From contig NZ_UUPU01000067.1 of assembly GCF_900591205.1 (NCBI RefSeq), forward strand, positions 248,001 through 312,000: 64,000 nt of DNA. The letters are read 5' to 3'. The notes beneath the pieces were generated by a model, which was not told where the DNA came from, made no database searches, and saw only the letters and a program-made list of their open reading frames with translations. Shown here piece after piece: positions 28,376 through 37,271 of this stretch. Position numbers and translations under genes: made by a program. How positions within the stretch are numbered: the stretch's first letter is position 1; every line of letters starts with the position of its first letter. Origin of the DNA: Pseudomonas viridiflava. GTDB lineage: Bacteria > Pseudomonadota > Gammaproteobacteria > Pseudomonadales > Pseudomonadaceae.

Positions 28376-30099
28376 AGCTCAGGCCCCATGGAAAAGTGCA
28401 ATCGAATGCCGCCCGGATCTTCGAGGGCATGGGCCAGGTCGAGGCGAATCGGCCCAACGGGTGAAACCCAACGTACGCCGACGCCGACCCCGGTTTTAAG
28501 GCTGGGCAATTCCAGGGAGTTAAACGAGTTGCCCTGGTCGATAAAGGTCGCGATCCGCCACTTTTCAGCGATTGAGTATTGATACTCGGCGCTCAACGCA
28601 ACCATATAGCGGCCGCCGATACGGTCGCCGCGATCATTCTCCGGCGACAATGTCTGGTACTCGTAACCCCGCACGCTCTGGTCGCCACCGGCAAAAAAGC
28701 GCAGCGACGGTGGCACCGATTTATACCCATTGGTGGCGCTGCCGCCGAACTGCGCCCGACCGAGAAAGCGGTGGTTGTCCCACAACGTGGTCAGGCCCTT
28801 GATCGTGGCGGTGCCGTACAGCAAGTTGGTGTCGGACCCAAGGCCCTCTTTGGCGACCTTGGTGTCGAACATCAGGCGATAGCCATTGTGCGGGTCGATG
28901 CGGTTGTCACTGCGCAGGTAGGAATAGCTGACCCCCGGCATCACCAGATTACTCAGGCCCGAATCATTGCCCAGGCGATATTCTTCGCGCTGGTACTTGA
29001 GCGAGATCACTCGGGTCCAACCGCTGGGCAACTTGCTGTGCCATTCGGGCCCCAGGGTGAGCAATTTACTCAGGGTGTCGGTGTTGGCGATTTCTTCATT
29101 TTGATAGCCGCCGGCGAAGCGCAGTTTATCGGTGAGCGGTGGGTCCAGCGGAATGTCGTACCACAGGCCGACGTTCTGGCGCGGCGCCGACAGTTCCGCT
29201 TCCCAGCCATAGCTGTGGCCCTGTGGGTTGACCCAGTGGCGCGTCCAGTTGGCCTTGCCACGCGGCCCGACGTCGGTCGAGTAACCGAGGCCCAGGCCCA
29301 TGGTGCGTGGCTTGCGGGTTTGCAGATTGACCGCCACCGGGATCACATCATTGCTGGAGGCAGCCGGGGCTGCGTCCACGCGCACGCCTTCAAAAAAACC
29401 GCTGGCTTGCAGGTTCTGGTTGAGTTCGGCGATCAATTCGGAATCGTAGGGCGCGCCGGCTTTAAACGGCACCATGCGTTGCAGCAGTTCTTCATCAAAC
29501 GGCGTATCGCCGGCAAAACTGACCTTGCCCAGGGTGTAACGCGGGCCACTGTCATAGATAAGTTCGATATCGGCGACGCCCGCCTGCGGGTCTACCGAGA
29601 GTTTCTGACTGGTAAAGCGCCCGCTGAAAAAGCCGTAGCGCGAAGCCTGGTTCTGGATCAGACGCTTGGCGTCTTCGTAGTGGCCGTGATTGAGCACGGC
29701 GCCGGATTTGAGGTCGTCGCTGGCGGGCACGCGGAACGTCTTGAGGTCCGAGGCAGGGCCGTCGACCCGAATGGTCACGTTACGCAAATGCACCGGCTCG
29801 CCGGGGTCGATGGTGAGGATCAGGCGCGGATTCTTGCCGCCCTTCACATCGCTGTCGATCCGTGGCTGGTAGAAGCCCAGGGCCTGGGCGGCTTTGCGCG
29901 CCTGCTCCTCGGCGCCACGGCTGAACCGCAGCAAGGCTTCTTCATCACGCTCGCCCACCCCGCCGATATAGCCTTCGATGTTGGCTTTCAACGCGTCGTT
30001 TGAAGGCTTGATGCGCACGTCCAATTCGCTCTGCGCAAATGCGCTGCAGCTTGTGAACAGCAGAACCAAGCCGCTGGTAAATCTTCCTGGAAACTTCAT
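28372..30099 (-). CDS. tamA: outer-membrane assembly factor TamA (Omp85 family)
   Basis: 575 residues with a signal peptide ending SCSAFAQS near residue 24. POTRA domains occupy about 25-270, and a 16-strand Omp85 barrel the rest, with the family motif SVRGYEYQTLSPENDRGDRIGG near 475 (the V-R-G-Y/F element) and a C-terminus RLHFSMGPEL. It pairs with TamB in the outer membrane. The GNAT gene lies 64 bases upstream on the same strand. Confidence 0.94.
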   Translation of the reverse strand: MKFPGRFTSGLVLLFTSCSAFAQSELDVRIKPSNDALKANIEGYIGGVGERDEEALLRFSRGAEEQARKAAQALGFYQPRIDSDVKGGKNPRLILTIDPGEPVHLRNVTIRVDGPASDLKTFRVPASDDLKSGAVLNHGHYEDAKRLIQNQASRYGFFSGRFTSQKLSVDPQAGVADIELIYDSGPRYTLGKVSFAGDTPFDEELLQRMVPFKAGAPYDSELIAELNQNLQASGFFEGVRVDAAPAASSNDVIPVAVNLQTRKPRTMGLGLGYSTDVGPRGKANWTRHWVNPQGHSYGWEAELSAPRQNVGLWYDIPLDPPLTDKLRFAGGYQNEEIANTDTLSKLLTLGPEWHSKLPSGWTRVISLKYQREEYRLGNDSGLSNLVMPGVSYSYLRSDNRIDPHNGYRLMFDTKVAKEGLGSDTNLLYGTATIKGLTTLWDNHRFLGRAQFGGSATNGYKSVPPSLRFFAGGDQSVRGYEYQTLSPENDRGDRIGGRYMVALSAEYQYSIAEKWRIATFIDQGNSFNSLELPSLKTGVGVGVRWVSPVGPIRLDLAHALEDPGGIRLHFSMGPEL

Positions 30100-30163
30100 A
30101 GGCGCGGATGCTACACGAGCTGGGGAGGGTCTTAGAACTCAGACATTTCTGAAAAATTCTGAT

Positions 30164-30814
30164 TTAAGCCGTTGCAGCCTGTAGGACTTGGGGGCTGGGA
30201 TGAAAAAAAACATGTTCCAAGATTGGTCCTACAGCGACCTCGCCGATTTCCTCGTAGCCCTGGCGCTTATAAAACTCCAGATAGCGTGAATTGCCGGTAT
30301 CCAGCACCACCCCGGACGAATGCGGGTCTTCGGCACACCAGTTGTGAACCGCCTCCAGCAGTTGCTCACCGTAATGCTTGCCCTGCAATTGCGGGTGAAT
30401 ACCCAGCAGCGGCAACACATGCACCGATTCGCTGGGCAGGCAGGCCAGCACGGCGTGATGGTATTCCAGATAGCGTCGGGTGCCGCGCACACCGGTGCTC
30501 AACCACATGCGCAATTGCCAGGCCCAGCTCTCGGTAATCCCCAGACGCCGCTGCGGTGGCGCGATCAGGGCGATGCCGATCAGCCGATCATTGACGAACA
30601 AGCCAATCGCCGGCAGTTTCTGAAAGAAGTGCTGCTTGACCAACTCCCGTACGGTAGCGCGCACTCGCTGCTCATAGCCTGGGCGCTCGGCCTCGAAGAT
30701 ATAGGCGAAAGTCGGCTCGTGCCGATAGGCTTGATACAACAGGGAGCGCGCCTCACGGGAGTAGCCGCTGTTGAGCAAGCGGATTTCGGCAATGGCAGTC
30801 GAGGTTTCAGGCAT
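30164..30814 (-). CDS. GNAT-family N-acetyltransferase
   Basis: 216 residues. The acetyl-CoA binding motif A is visible as LLGIHPQLQGKHYGEQLLE near residue 135 (the Q-x-x-G-x-x/G turn), followed by VVLDTGNSRYLEFYKRQGYEEIGE near 175, which fits motif B. The N-terminal third is atypical for short GNAT proteins. The acceptor substrate is unknown. It precedes tamA by 64 bases on the same strand. Confidence 0.8.
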   Translation of the reverse strand: MPETSTAIAEIRLLNSGYSREARSLLYQAYRHEPTFAYIFEAERPGYEQRVRATVRELVKQHFFQKLPAIGLFVNDRLIGIALIAPPQRRLGITESWAWQLRMWLSTGVRGTRRYLEYHHAVLACLPSESVHVLPLLGIHPQLQGKHYGEQLLEAVHNWCAEDPHSSGVVLDTGNSRYLEFYKRQGYEEIGEVAVGPILEHVFFHPSPQVLQAATA

Positions 30815-30985
30815 ACAGTCAATCTCCCTGGGGCGCCACTGAAAAGGATGGCGTTCTTATGGGTACGAACCTACGCAGCTCCAGTCGTTCCCAGACATTA
30901 GCAGTGCATCCGTCCTACCGCCACGCTGGCCCCCGCCCGACTTGTCGGCTAGCATCGCCCTTTTGCCAGGACTGGACTGCCGACC

Positions 30986-31798
30986 ATGAAAATCGTCTCC
31001 TTCAATATCAACGGGCTGCGCGCCCGTCCTCATCAGCTGGCGGCGCTGATTGAAAAGCACCAGCCCGACGTGATCGGCCTGCAGGAAACCAAGGTCCACG
31101 ATGACCAATTCCCCTTGGCCGAAGTACAAGCCCTGGGCTATCACGTGTATTACCACGGGCAAAAAGGCCACTACGGTGTGGCCCTGCTCTCGCGCAAAGA
31201 AGCCTTGAGTGTGCACAAAGGCTTTGACGGCGATGAAGAAGACGCCCAGCGCCGTTTTATCTGGGGCACCTTCGCCGATGAAAACGGCAACCCGGTCACC
31301 ATCATGAACGGCTACTTCCCACAGGGCGAAAGCCGCGACCACCCTACCAAGTTCCCGGCCAAGCAACGCTTCTACGAAGATTTGCAGCAACTGCTCGAAA
31401 GCCGGTTCAGCAATGACCAGGCGCTGGTGGTGATGGGCGACGTGAACATTTCCCCGCAAGACTGCGACATCGGCATCGGCGCCGACAATGCCAAGCGTTG
31501 GCTGAAAACCGGCAAGTGCAGCTTCCTGCCCGAAGAGCGCGAGTGGATGGCGCGCCTGAAGAACTGGGGCCTGGTGGACAGCTTTCGCCACTTGAACCCC
31601 GAGGTGGCCGACCGCTTCAGCTGGTTCGACTACCGCAGTCGCGGGTTTGAGGATGAGCCCAAGCGCGGTCTGCGCATTGACCTGATCATGGCATCCAACG
31701 GCCTGCTGTCGCGGGTCAAGGATGCCGGCGTGGATTACGAGCTGCGCGGCTTGGAAAAACCCTCGGACCATGCGCCGATCTGGCTTGAACTGAGCTGA
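30986..31798 (+). CDS. xthA: exodeoxyribonuclease III
   Basis: 270 residues. The active-site residues of the EEP superfamily are all present: FNINGLR near residue 5, LQETK near 34, GDVNISP near 150, RIDLIMAS near 228, and SDHAPIW near 260. It acts as the major apurinic/apyrimidinic endonuclease and 3'-5' exonuclease in base excision repair. The gene stands alone, with a REP pair shortly after its stop. Confidence 0.95.
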   Translation: MKIVSFNINGLRARPHQLAALIEKHQPDVIGLQETKVHDDQFPLAEVQALGYHVYYHGQKGHYGVALLSRKEALSVHKGFDGDEEDAQRRFIWGTFADENGNPVTIMNGYFPQGESRDHPTKFPAKQRFYEDLQQLLESRFSNDQALVVMGDVNISPQDCDIGIGADNAKRWLKTGKCSFLPEEREWMARLKNWGLVDSFRHLNPEVADRFSWFDYRSRGFEDEPKRGLRIDLIMASNGLLSRVKDAGVDYELRGLEKPSDHAPIWLELS

Positions 31799-31812
31799 CA
31801 ACACCCTCCAGT

Positions 31813-31900
31813 GTGGGAGCTGGCCTGCCCGCGATTGCGGTGGGCAAGTGAAAAAGTGGCTTGCTGATACACCGCTTTCGCGAGCAAGCCCGCTCCCCCA
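31813..31900. repeat. mixed-class REP pair
   Basis: The left arm GTGGGAGCTGGCCTGCCCGC at 31813-31832 belongs to the GCTGG class, while the right arm (CGCGAGCAAGCCCGCTCCC, ending near 31900) belongs to the GCGGGCTTGCTCGC class. Mixed pairs are less common in the window than matched ones. Confidence 0.7.
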
Positions 31901-31953
31901 TTCAGGCTTGCGGTGCGCCAGTCACATTATTGAAACCCAACTGACTTAATCTC

Positions 31954-31985
31954 CCGGCACTCCCTTTGGCTTAAGAAGGTGCCGG
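31954..31985 (+). promoter_or_regulatory. inverted repeat overlapping the ribosome site of the PstS-OmpA gene
   Basis: CCGGCAC at 31954-31960 is the exact complement of GTGCCGG at 31979-31985, with an 18-base loop. The right arm overlaps the AAGAAGGTG ribosome site and ends one base before the ATG at 31987. If transcribed, the hairpin would partly hide the ribosome site. Confidence 0.45.
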
Positions 31986-31986
31986 C

Positions 31987-33315
31987 ATGATGCTGCGCGT
32001 TCTGTTCCTGTGTTGCGTGATCGCCCTCCCCGCTGTGGCTGCTACCCTACCCGCTCCTGACCAGGGCCCTGCGTTACGCATCCAGGGCTCGAATACTATT
32101 GGCGCCGCGCTCGGCCCCGCGCTGGTCAAGGGGCTGATGGAGCATCAGGGCTTACAGGGCGTGCACAGTGAACCCACCGACGGCGCCAATGAGCAGCGGG
32201 TGATCGGCAAGACGCGCCAGGGCAAAACCGTGACCATCGAGGTGGCCGCCCACGGCTCCAGCACCGGGTTTGCCGCGTTGAAAAACGCCAGCGCCGACCT
32301 CGCCGCGTCTTCGCGCCCGATCAAGGACAGCGAACTGGTAGACCTTGAACCACTCGGCGATCTGAAAAGCCCCGAGGCCGAACAGGTGATCGCCATCGAC
32401 GGCCTGGCAATCATCCTTAACCCGCAAAACCCGCTGAATACCTTGACCACCGAGCAACTGGCGCAGCTGTTCAACGGCGAAATCAGCACGTGGGAGGCGT
32501 TGGGCGGCATCGGCGGGCCCATCCATTTATACGCCCGGGATGATCAGTCCGGCACCTACGACACCTTCAAGGAACTGGTGCTGAACCGGCGTGGCAAACC
32601 CCTGGCGCCCGCCAAGCGTTTTGAGTCCAGCGAACAATTGTCCGATGCCGTGAGCCAGGACCCGCAAGGCATCGGTTTTATCGGCCTGCCCTACGTGCGT
32701 CAGGCCAAGGCGGTGGCGATTGTCGATGGCGACTCGCAACCGATGTTGCCGCTCAACAGCCTGATTGCCACCGAGGATTACCCGCTGTCACGCCGCTTGT
32801 TCTTTTACCTGCCGCCGTCTGCGCGCAACCCGTGGGCCAAGGCACTGGTGGACTTTACCCAGAGCAGCAAAGGCCAGGCGATTGTCGCCGCGAATGGGTT
32901 TATCGCGCAGCAGGTGCAGGCGATGACCGTGGAGTCGCGCCCGTCGATGCCTGAGGACTACCAGGCCATCGCGCGTGATGCCCAGCGCTTGACCGTGAAC
33001 TTTCGTTTCGAGGAAGGCAGCGCCAGCCTCGACAACAAGGCGCGCCAGGATTTGCAGCGGGTGGTGGCGTACCTGAAAAGCCACAACAAGCTGGATAAGC
33101 AGGTGACGCTGGTAGGGTTTGGCGATGCCAAGAATGATCCGCAGCGGGCCGCGCTGCTCTCCAAACTGCGGGCGATGGCGGTACGTCGCGAGCTGGTGAA
33201 GAACGGCGTGGTGCTGAGGGATATTCGTGGGTTCGGCGCGCAGATGCCGGTGGCGGCGAATACGGCGGATGAGGGACGGATCAAGAATCGGCGGGTGGAG
33301 GTTTGGGTGTACTGA
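31987..33315 (+). CDS. PstS-like phosphate-binding protein fused to an OmpA domain
   Basis: 442 residues. A signal peptide ends near A-L-P-A-V-A-A at residue 20. Residues 25-310 are a PstS-like type 2 periplasmic binding domain (RIQGSNTIGAALGPALV near 30, SSRPIKDSEL near 115, YARDDQSGTYDTFKELVL near 182). Residues 335-442 are an OmpA-like peptidoglycan-binding domain ending N-R-R-V-E-V-W-V-Y. The fusion suggests a phosphate- or anion-binding protein tethered to the cell wall rather than a free ABC-transporter component; no pst genes are nearby. An inverted repeat overlaps its ribosome site. Confidence 0.85.
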   Translation: MMLRVLFLCCVIALPAVAATLPAPDQGPALRIQGSNTIGAALGPALVKGLMEHQGLQGVHSEPTDGANEQRVIGKTRQGKTVTIEVAAHGSSTGFAALKNASADLAASSRPIKDSELVDLEPLGDLKSPEAEQVIAIDGLAIILNPQNPLNTLTTEQLAQLFNGEISTWEALGGIGGPIHLYARDDQSGTYDTFKELVLNRRGKPLAPAKRFESSEQLSDAVSQDPQGIGFIGLPYVRQAKAVAIVDGDSQPMLPLNSLIATEDYPLSRRLFFYLPPSARNPWAKALVDFTQSSKGQAIVAANGFIAQQVQAMTVESRPSMPEDYQAIARDAQRLTVNFRFEEGSASLDNKARQDLQRVVAYLKSHNKLDKQVTLVGFGDAKNDPQRAALLSKLRAMAVRRELVKNGVVLRDIRGFGAQMPVAANTADEGRIKNRRVEVWVY

Positions 33316-33347
33316 GCCCTGAGGTTTGGGGTGTTTTCACTGGCCTC

Positions 33348-33422
33348 ATCGGGGGCAAGCCCCCTCCCACACTTTGATCTGTGAATACATTCAAATGTGG
33401 GAGGGGGCTTGCCCCCGATTGC
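33348..33422. repeat. REP pair in tail-to-tail order
   Basis: The arms are the GGGGGCTTGCCCCC class, but here the reverse-complement arm (33348-33370) comes first and the forward arm (33397-33422) second. The pair lies between the convergent PstS-OmpA and acyl-CoA dehydrogenase genes. Confidence 0.85.
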
Positions 33423-33435
33423 ATGCGCCGGGGGC

Positions 33436-34665
33436 TTACTGCCCGCTGCGCATCAGTTCTTTAGGCACATACTTGCCGATCTCGAACTTGCCGATCGCCG
33501 CACGGTGCACTTCGTCCGGCCCATCGGCCAGGCGCAGAGTGCGTTGCATGGCGTACATGTAGGCCAGCGGGAAGTCGTTGGAGACACCGGCACCGCCATG
33601 AATCTGGATCGCCCGGTCGATCACCTTCAACGCCACGTTCGGCGCCACCACCTTGATCTGGGCGATTTCGCTTTTCGCCACTTTATTACCCACGGTGTCC
33701 ATCATGTACGCCGCCTTCAGGGTCAACAGGCGCGCCATGTCGATTTCCATCCGTGAGTCGGCGATCTTGTCGATATTGCCGCCCAAACGGGCTAACGGCT
33801 TACCGAATGCGGTACGGCTGACGGAGCGTTTGCACATCAATTCCAGCGCACGCTCGGCCATGCCGATCGAGCGCATGCAGTGGTGGATGCGGCCTGGCCC
33901 AAGGCGCCCTTGGGCAATTTCAAAGCCTCGGCCTTCACCGAGCAACACGTTTTCGTACGGCACGCGTACGTTGTCAAACAGCACCTCGGCATGGCCGTGG
34001 GGCGCGTCGTCGTAGCCGAATACCGGCAGGGGGCGCACGATTTTCACCCCGGGGGTATCCACCGGCACCAGAATCATCGAGTGCTGCTGGTGGCGCGGCG
34101 CATCCGGATTGCTCAGGCCCATAAAGATCAGGATCTTGCAGCGCGGGTCGCAGGCGCCGGAGGTCCACCACTTCTTGCCGTTGATCACCCACTCATCACC
34201 CTGGCGCTCGGCGCGGGCGGCCATGTTGGTGGCGTCCGAGGAGGCTACGTCTGGCTCGGTCATGGCAAATGCCGAGCGGATCTCACCGCGCAGCAGCGGT
34301 TCGAGCCAGCGCTGTTTCTGTTCTTCGTTGGCGTAACGCACCAGCACTTCCATATTGCCGGTGTCGGGGGCGGAGCAGTTGAACGGCTCCGGGCCCAACA
34401 ACGAGCGGCCCATGATTTCGGCCAGCGGCGCATATTCAAGGTTGGTCAGGCCGGCGCCAAGTTCGGATTCGGGCAGGAACAGGTTCCACAAACCTTCAGC
34501 CTTAGCCTTGGCTTTGAGCTCCTCCATGATGGCGGTGGGCTGCCAGCGATCACCTGCGCTGACCTGGTGCTCGAACACCGGCTCGGCCGGGTAAACGTAA
34601 GCATCCATAAACGCTGTGACGCGTTCACGCAGTTCCTGAACCTTGGGCGAATAGGCGAAATCCAT
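33436..34665 (-). CDS. acyl-CoA dehydrogenase
   Basis: 409 residues with the complete fold: FAMTEPDVASSDATNM near residue 135 (FAD-binding), INGKKWWTSGACDPRC near 162, and IQIHGGAGVSNDFPLAYMY near 355. The W-W-T-S-G-A motif and length resemble the ACAD10/11-like group acting on long or branched acyl-CoA. It oxidises acyl-CoA to enoyl-CoA. It is divergent from a LysR regulator that probably controls it. The substrate is not evident. Confidence 0.88.
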   Translation of the reverse strand: MDFAYSPKVQELRERVTAFMDAYVYPAEPVFEHQVSAGDRWQPTAIMEELKAKAKAEGLWNLFLPESELGAGLTNLEYAPLAEIMGRSLLGPEPFNCSAPDTGNMEVLVRYANEEQKQRWLEPLLRGEIRSAFAMTEPDVASSDATNMAARAERQGDEWVINGKKWWTSGACDPRCKILIFMGLSNPDAPRHQQHSMILVPVDTPGVKIVRPLPVFGYDDAPHGHAEVLFDNVRVPYENVLLGEGRGFEIAQGRLGPGRIHHCMRSIGMAERALELMCKRSVSRTAFGKPLARLGGNIDKIADSRMEIDMARLLTLKAAYMMDTVGNKVAKSEIAQIKVVAPNVALKVIDRAIQIHGGAGVSNDFPLAYMYAMQRTLRLADGPDEVHRAAIGKFEIGKYVPKELMRSGQ

Positions 34666-34768
34666 GAGCAGCTCCCTTCTTGGAGAGGTTGTTTAGGTCA
34701 TGCAAACGATGCTAGAACAGCGTTGATAATTTACCTAGCCTATTCTCGGCGTGTATTAACATTCATCA

Positions 34769-34783
34769 CCGATATATGATCGG
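34769..34783. promoter_or_regulatory. candidate LysR operator between the acyl-CoA dehydrogenase and its regulator
   Basis: CCGAT at 34769-34773 and ATCGG at 34779-34783 form a perfect five-base inverted repeat with a five-base spacer, 34 bases before the LysR start codon in the 151-base divergent gap. This fits an autoregulatory LysR site. Confidence 0.45.
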
Positions 34784-34796
34784 CGTATGGACACCT

Positions 34797-34804
34797 AACA
34801 ATAA
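34797..34804 (+). promoter_or_regulatory. catabolite-activity (Hfq/Crc) motif before the LysR gene
   Basis: AACAATAA, fitting the AANAANAA motif bound by Hfq with Crc, lies 12 bases before the ATG and overlaps the region a ribosome would occupy (AATAAGAG). This would place the regulator under carbon catabolite repression. Confidence 0.45.
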
Positions 34805-34816
34805 GAGCGCAACGAA

Positions 34817-35752
34817 ATGAATCTGAGCAAGGTCGACCTCAACCTCTTTATCGTCTTCGACGCGATCTACACCGAAGCCAACCTGACCCGCGCCGGGCAG
34901 ATCGTCGGTATCACGCAGCCGGCGGTGTCCAACGCCCTGGCACGCCTGCGCGAGACCTTCAACGACCCGCTGTTCGTGCGTACCGCCCAGGGCATGGTGC
35001 CTACGCCAATGGCGCAGAACATCATCGGCCCGGTGCGCAATGCGCTGTCGTTGCTGCGGGTGTCGGTGCAGGAAAGCCGGATTTTCAATCCGCAACAGGC
35101 GGCCAAGACCTATCGCATCAGCATGACCGACCTGACCGAGGCGGTGATTCTGCCGCTGCTGTTCCAGCGCCTGCGCCGCCTGGCGCCGACCGTGGTGATC
35201 GAGAGCTTCCTGTCCAAACGCCGCGAAACCACCAAGGAGCTGGCCGCCGGGCGTCTGGATTTCGCCGTGGATGCGCCGCTCAACACCGACCCGCAGGTGC
35301 GCCACGTCAAGCTGATGGAAGACCGCTACGTGTGTGCGATGCGCAAGGGCCATCCGATGGCGGGCAAGGACAAGTTCACCCTGGATGACTATCTGTCGCT
35401 GACCCATATCCATATCTCCAGCCGCCGCAACGGCCTGGGCCATGTCGACCTGGCCCTGGGCAAGATGGGCATCCAGCGCAAGATCGCTTTGCGCTCCCAG
35501 CATTACCTGATGGCCTCGCAAGTGCTGCAGCAGACCGACATGGTGATGACCGTGCCCGAGCGTTTTGCCCGCCGCCACGAGTTGCACTGGTTCAACTTGC
35601 CGGTCAACGATGTGCCGCCGGTGGAAACCCACCTGTACTGGCACGAGAGCACCGACCAGGACCCGGCCAACCGTTGGATGCGCGAACAGATGATCGAGCT
35701 GTGCCAGCAGGTGACGGCCCACGAAAAGAAGCTGGATAAACTGCAATCCTGA
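34817..35752 (+). CDS. LysR-family transcriptional regulator
   Basis: 311 residues. The N-terminal winged helix contains LTRAGQIVGITQPAVSNALARLRE at about residues 22-45, the typical LysR recognition helix. The effector domain follows, with VIESFLSKRRETTKELAAGRLD near 130. It is divergent from the acyl-CoA dehydrogenase at 33436-34665 and probably activates it. Its leader contains an Hfq/Crc-type A-rich motif and a short inverted repeat. Confidence 0.88.
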   Translation: MNLSKVDLNLFIVFDAIYTEANLTRAGQIVGITQPAVSNALARLRETFNDPLFVRTAQGMVPTPMAQNIIGPVRNALSLLRVSVQESRIFNPQQAAKTYRISMTDLTEAVILPLLFQRLRRLAPTVVIESFLSKRRETTKELAAGRLDFAVDAPLNTDPQVRHVKLMEDRYVCAMRKGHPMAGKDKFTLDDYLSLTHIHISSRRNGLGHVDLALGKMGIQRKIALRSQHYLMASQVLQQTDMVMTVPERFARRHELHWFNLPVNDVPPVETHLYWHESTDQDPANRWMREQMIELCQQVTAHEKKLDKLQS

Positions 35753-35778
35753 ACAGCGTGTGTGGCGAGGTTGCTTGT

Positions 35779-35870
35779 GTGGCGAGGGAGCTTGCTCCCG
35801 TTGGAGTGCGAAGCGCTCCCGGGATTTTGGGGCTGCTGCGCAGCCCAACGGGAGCAAGCTCCCTCGCCAC
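35779..35870. repeat. REP pair (GTGGCGAGGGAGCTTGCTCCC class)
   Basis: The left arm GTGGCGAGGGAGCTTGCTCC at 35779-35798 faces its reverse complement ending at 35870. A broken extra copy of the arm start (TGTGGCGAGGTTGCTTG) lies immediately upstream at 35761-35777. This class differs from the GTGGGAG units in the rest of the window. Confidence 0.8.
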
Positions 35871-35886
35871 AGAGCAAGTGAGATCC

Positions 35887-35902
35887 TTGACGTTTACGTC
35901 AA
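35887..35902 (+). promoter_or_regulatory. LiuR-type operator and -35 region of liuR
   Basis: TTGACGTTTACGTCAA is a near-perfect 16-base palindrome containing a -35-like TTGACG, with a possible -10 (TAGCTT, 35911-35916) 18 bases on. Operators set inside the promoter spacer are typical of MerR-family regulators. Two similar sites lie at 39576 and 39620. Confidence 0.7.
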
Positions 35903-35943
35903 CCTGCCTTTAGCTTAGCGCCAAGACCTTCTTGAGCGCCCCC

Positions 35944-36336
35944 ATGAGCACGACCTACAGCATCTCCGACCTCGCCCGCGAGCTCGACATCACCACCCGC
36001 GCCATTCGCTTCTATGAAGAACAGGGCCTGCTGGCCCCGGAACGTCGGGGCCAGGAGCGCATTTACTCGGCGCGGGACAAGGTCAGCCTCAAGCTGATCC
36101 TGCGCGGCAAGCGCATCGGCTTCTCCCTGGCCGAATGCCGCGAGCTGATCGAACTCTACGACCCCAGCAGCGGCAACCACATCCAGCTCAACAGCATGCT
36201 CGCCAAGATCGCCGAGCGCCGCGAGCAGTTGGAGCAACAACTGCTGGATATCGAACAGATGAAGCTGGAACTCGACACCGCCGAAGAGCGCTGCACCCAG
36301 GCCCTCGCGCAGACCATGAATCAGGTCGACCATTAA
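35944..36336 (+). CDS. liuR: MerR-family regulator of leucine/isovalerate catabolism
   Basis: 130 residues from the ATG at 35944. MerR helix-turn-helix: YSISDLARELDITTRAIRFYEEQGLL at residues 5-30, then RIYSARDKVSLKLILRGKRIGFSL. A coiled-coil dimerisation helix follows. It matches LiuR in length and position, heading the mvaB gene. Its own operator overlaps the promoter. LiuR is known in proteobacteria as a repressor of liu genes. Confidence 0.88.
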   Translation: MSTTYSISDLARELDITTRAIRFYEEQGLLAPERRGQERIYSARDKVSLKLILRGKRIGFSLAECRELIELYDPSSGNHIQLNSMLAKIAERREQLEQQLLDIEQMKLELDTAEERCTQALAQTMNQVDH

Positions 36337-36352
36337 CCAGAAGGTAGCTGCC

Positions 36353-37252
36353 ATGCCCCTCCCCTCACACGTACGCCTGGTAGAAGTCGGCCCACGCGAC
36401 GGTTTGCAGAACGAAGCCCAGCCGATCAGCGTGGCCGACAAGGTCCAACTGGTGGATGCCCTCAGCGCGGCCGGCTTGAGCTATATCGAAGTCGGCAGTT
36501 TTGTGTCGACTAAATGGGTGCCGCAGATGGCCGGTTCCGCTGAAGTCTTTGCCCGGATCCAGCGCAAACCGGGGGTGACCTACGGCGCACTCGCGCCCAA
36601 CCTGCGCGGGTTTGAAGATGCGTTGGCGGCCGGGGTCAAGGAGGTGGCGGTGTTTGCAGCCGCGTCCGAGGCGTTTTCCCAGCGCAATATCAACTGTTCC
36701 ATCAGCGAGAGCCTGGAACGCTTCGCCCCGATCATGGCGGCGGCCAGGCAGCACGGCATCAGCGTGCGCGGCTATGTGTCCTGTGTGCTGGGTTGCCCCT
36801 ACGAAGGTGATATCGCGCCGGAGCAAGTGGCGGCAGTGGCGCGGGAGCTGTATGCCATGGGCTGCTACGAGGTGTCCCTGGGCGACACCATCGGCACCGG
36901 CACGGCGGGCGCTACGCGGCGGTTGTTCGAGGTGGTCGGTGCGCAGGTGCCACGGGACAAGCTGGCCGGCCACTTCCATGACACCTACGGCCAGGCCATC
37001 GCGAATATCTACGCCAGCCTGCTCGAAGGTATCAACGTGTTCGACAGCTCTATCGCGGGCCTGGGCGGCTGCCCTTACGCCAAAGGCGCCAGCGGTAACG
37101 TCGCCACCGAAGATGTGGTGTACCTGCTCAATGGCCTGGGTATCGACACCGGTATCGACCTGCAAGCATTGATTCGTGCGGGCGCGCACATCAGCCAGGT
37201 GCTGGGCCGTGCTACCGGCTCGCGCGTGGCCAAGGCGCGTAACGCCGTTTGA
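36353..37252 (+). CDS. mvaB: hydroxymethylglutaryl-CoA lyase
   Basis: 299 residues. All family signatures are present: VEVGPRDGLQNE near residue 10, SVRGYVSCVLGCPYEG near 137, SLGDTIGTGT near 178, GHFHDTYGQA near 205 with the metal-binding histidines, and GLGGCPYAKGASGNVATED near 235 with the catalytic cysteine. It cleaves HMG-CoA to acetyl-CoA and acetoacetate, the last step of leucine degradation. It lies 16 bases after liuR and is also named liuE. The crcY-type sRNA follows. Confidence 0.95.
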   Translation: MPLPSHVRLVEVGPRDGLQNEAQPISVADKVQLVDALSAAGLSYIEVGSFVSTKWVPQMAGSAEVFARIQRKPGVTYGALAPNLRGFEDALAAGVKEVAVFAAASEAFSQRNINCSISESLERFAPIMAAARQHGISVRGYVSCVLGCPYEGDIAPEQVAAVARELYAMGCYEVSLGDTIGTGTAGATRRLFEVVGAQVPRDKLAGHFHDTYGQAIANIYASLLEGINVFDSSIAGLGGCPYAKGASGNVATEDVVYLLNGLGIDTGIDLQALIRAGAHISQVLGRATGSRVAKARNAV

Positions 37253-37271
37253 GTAGCGCAGCCGTGACAAT

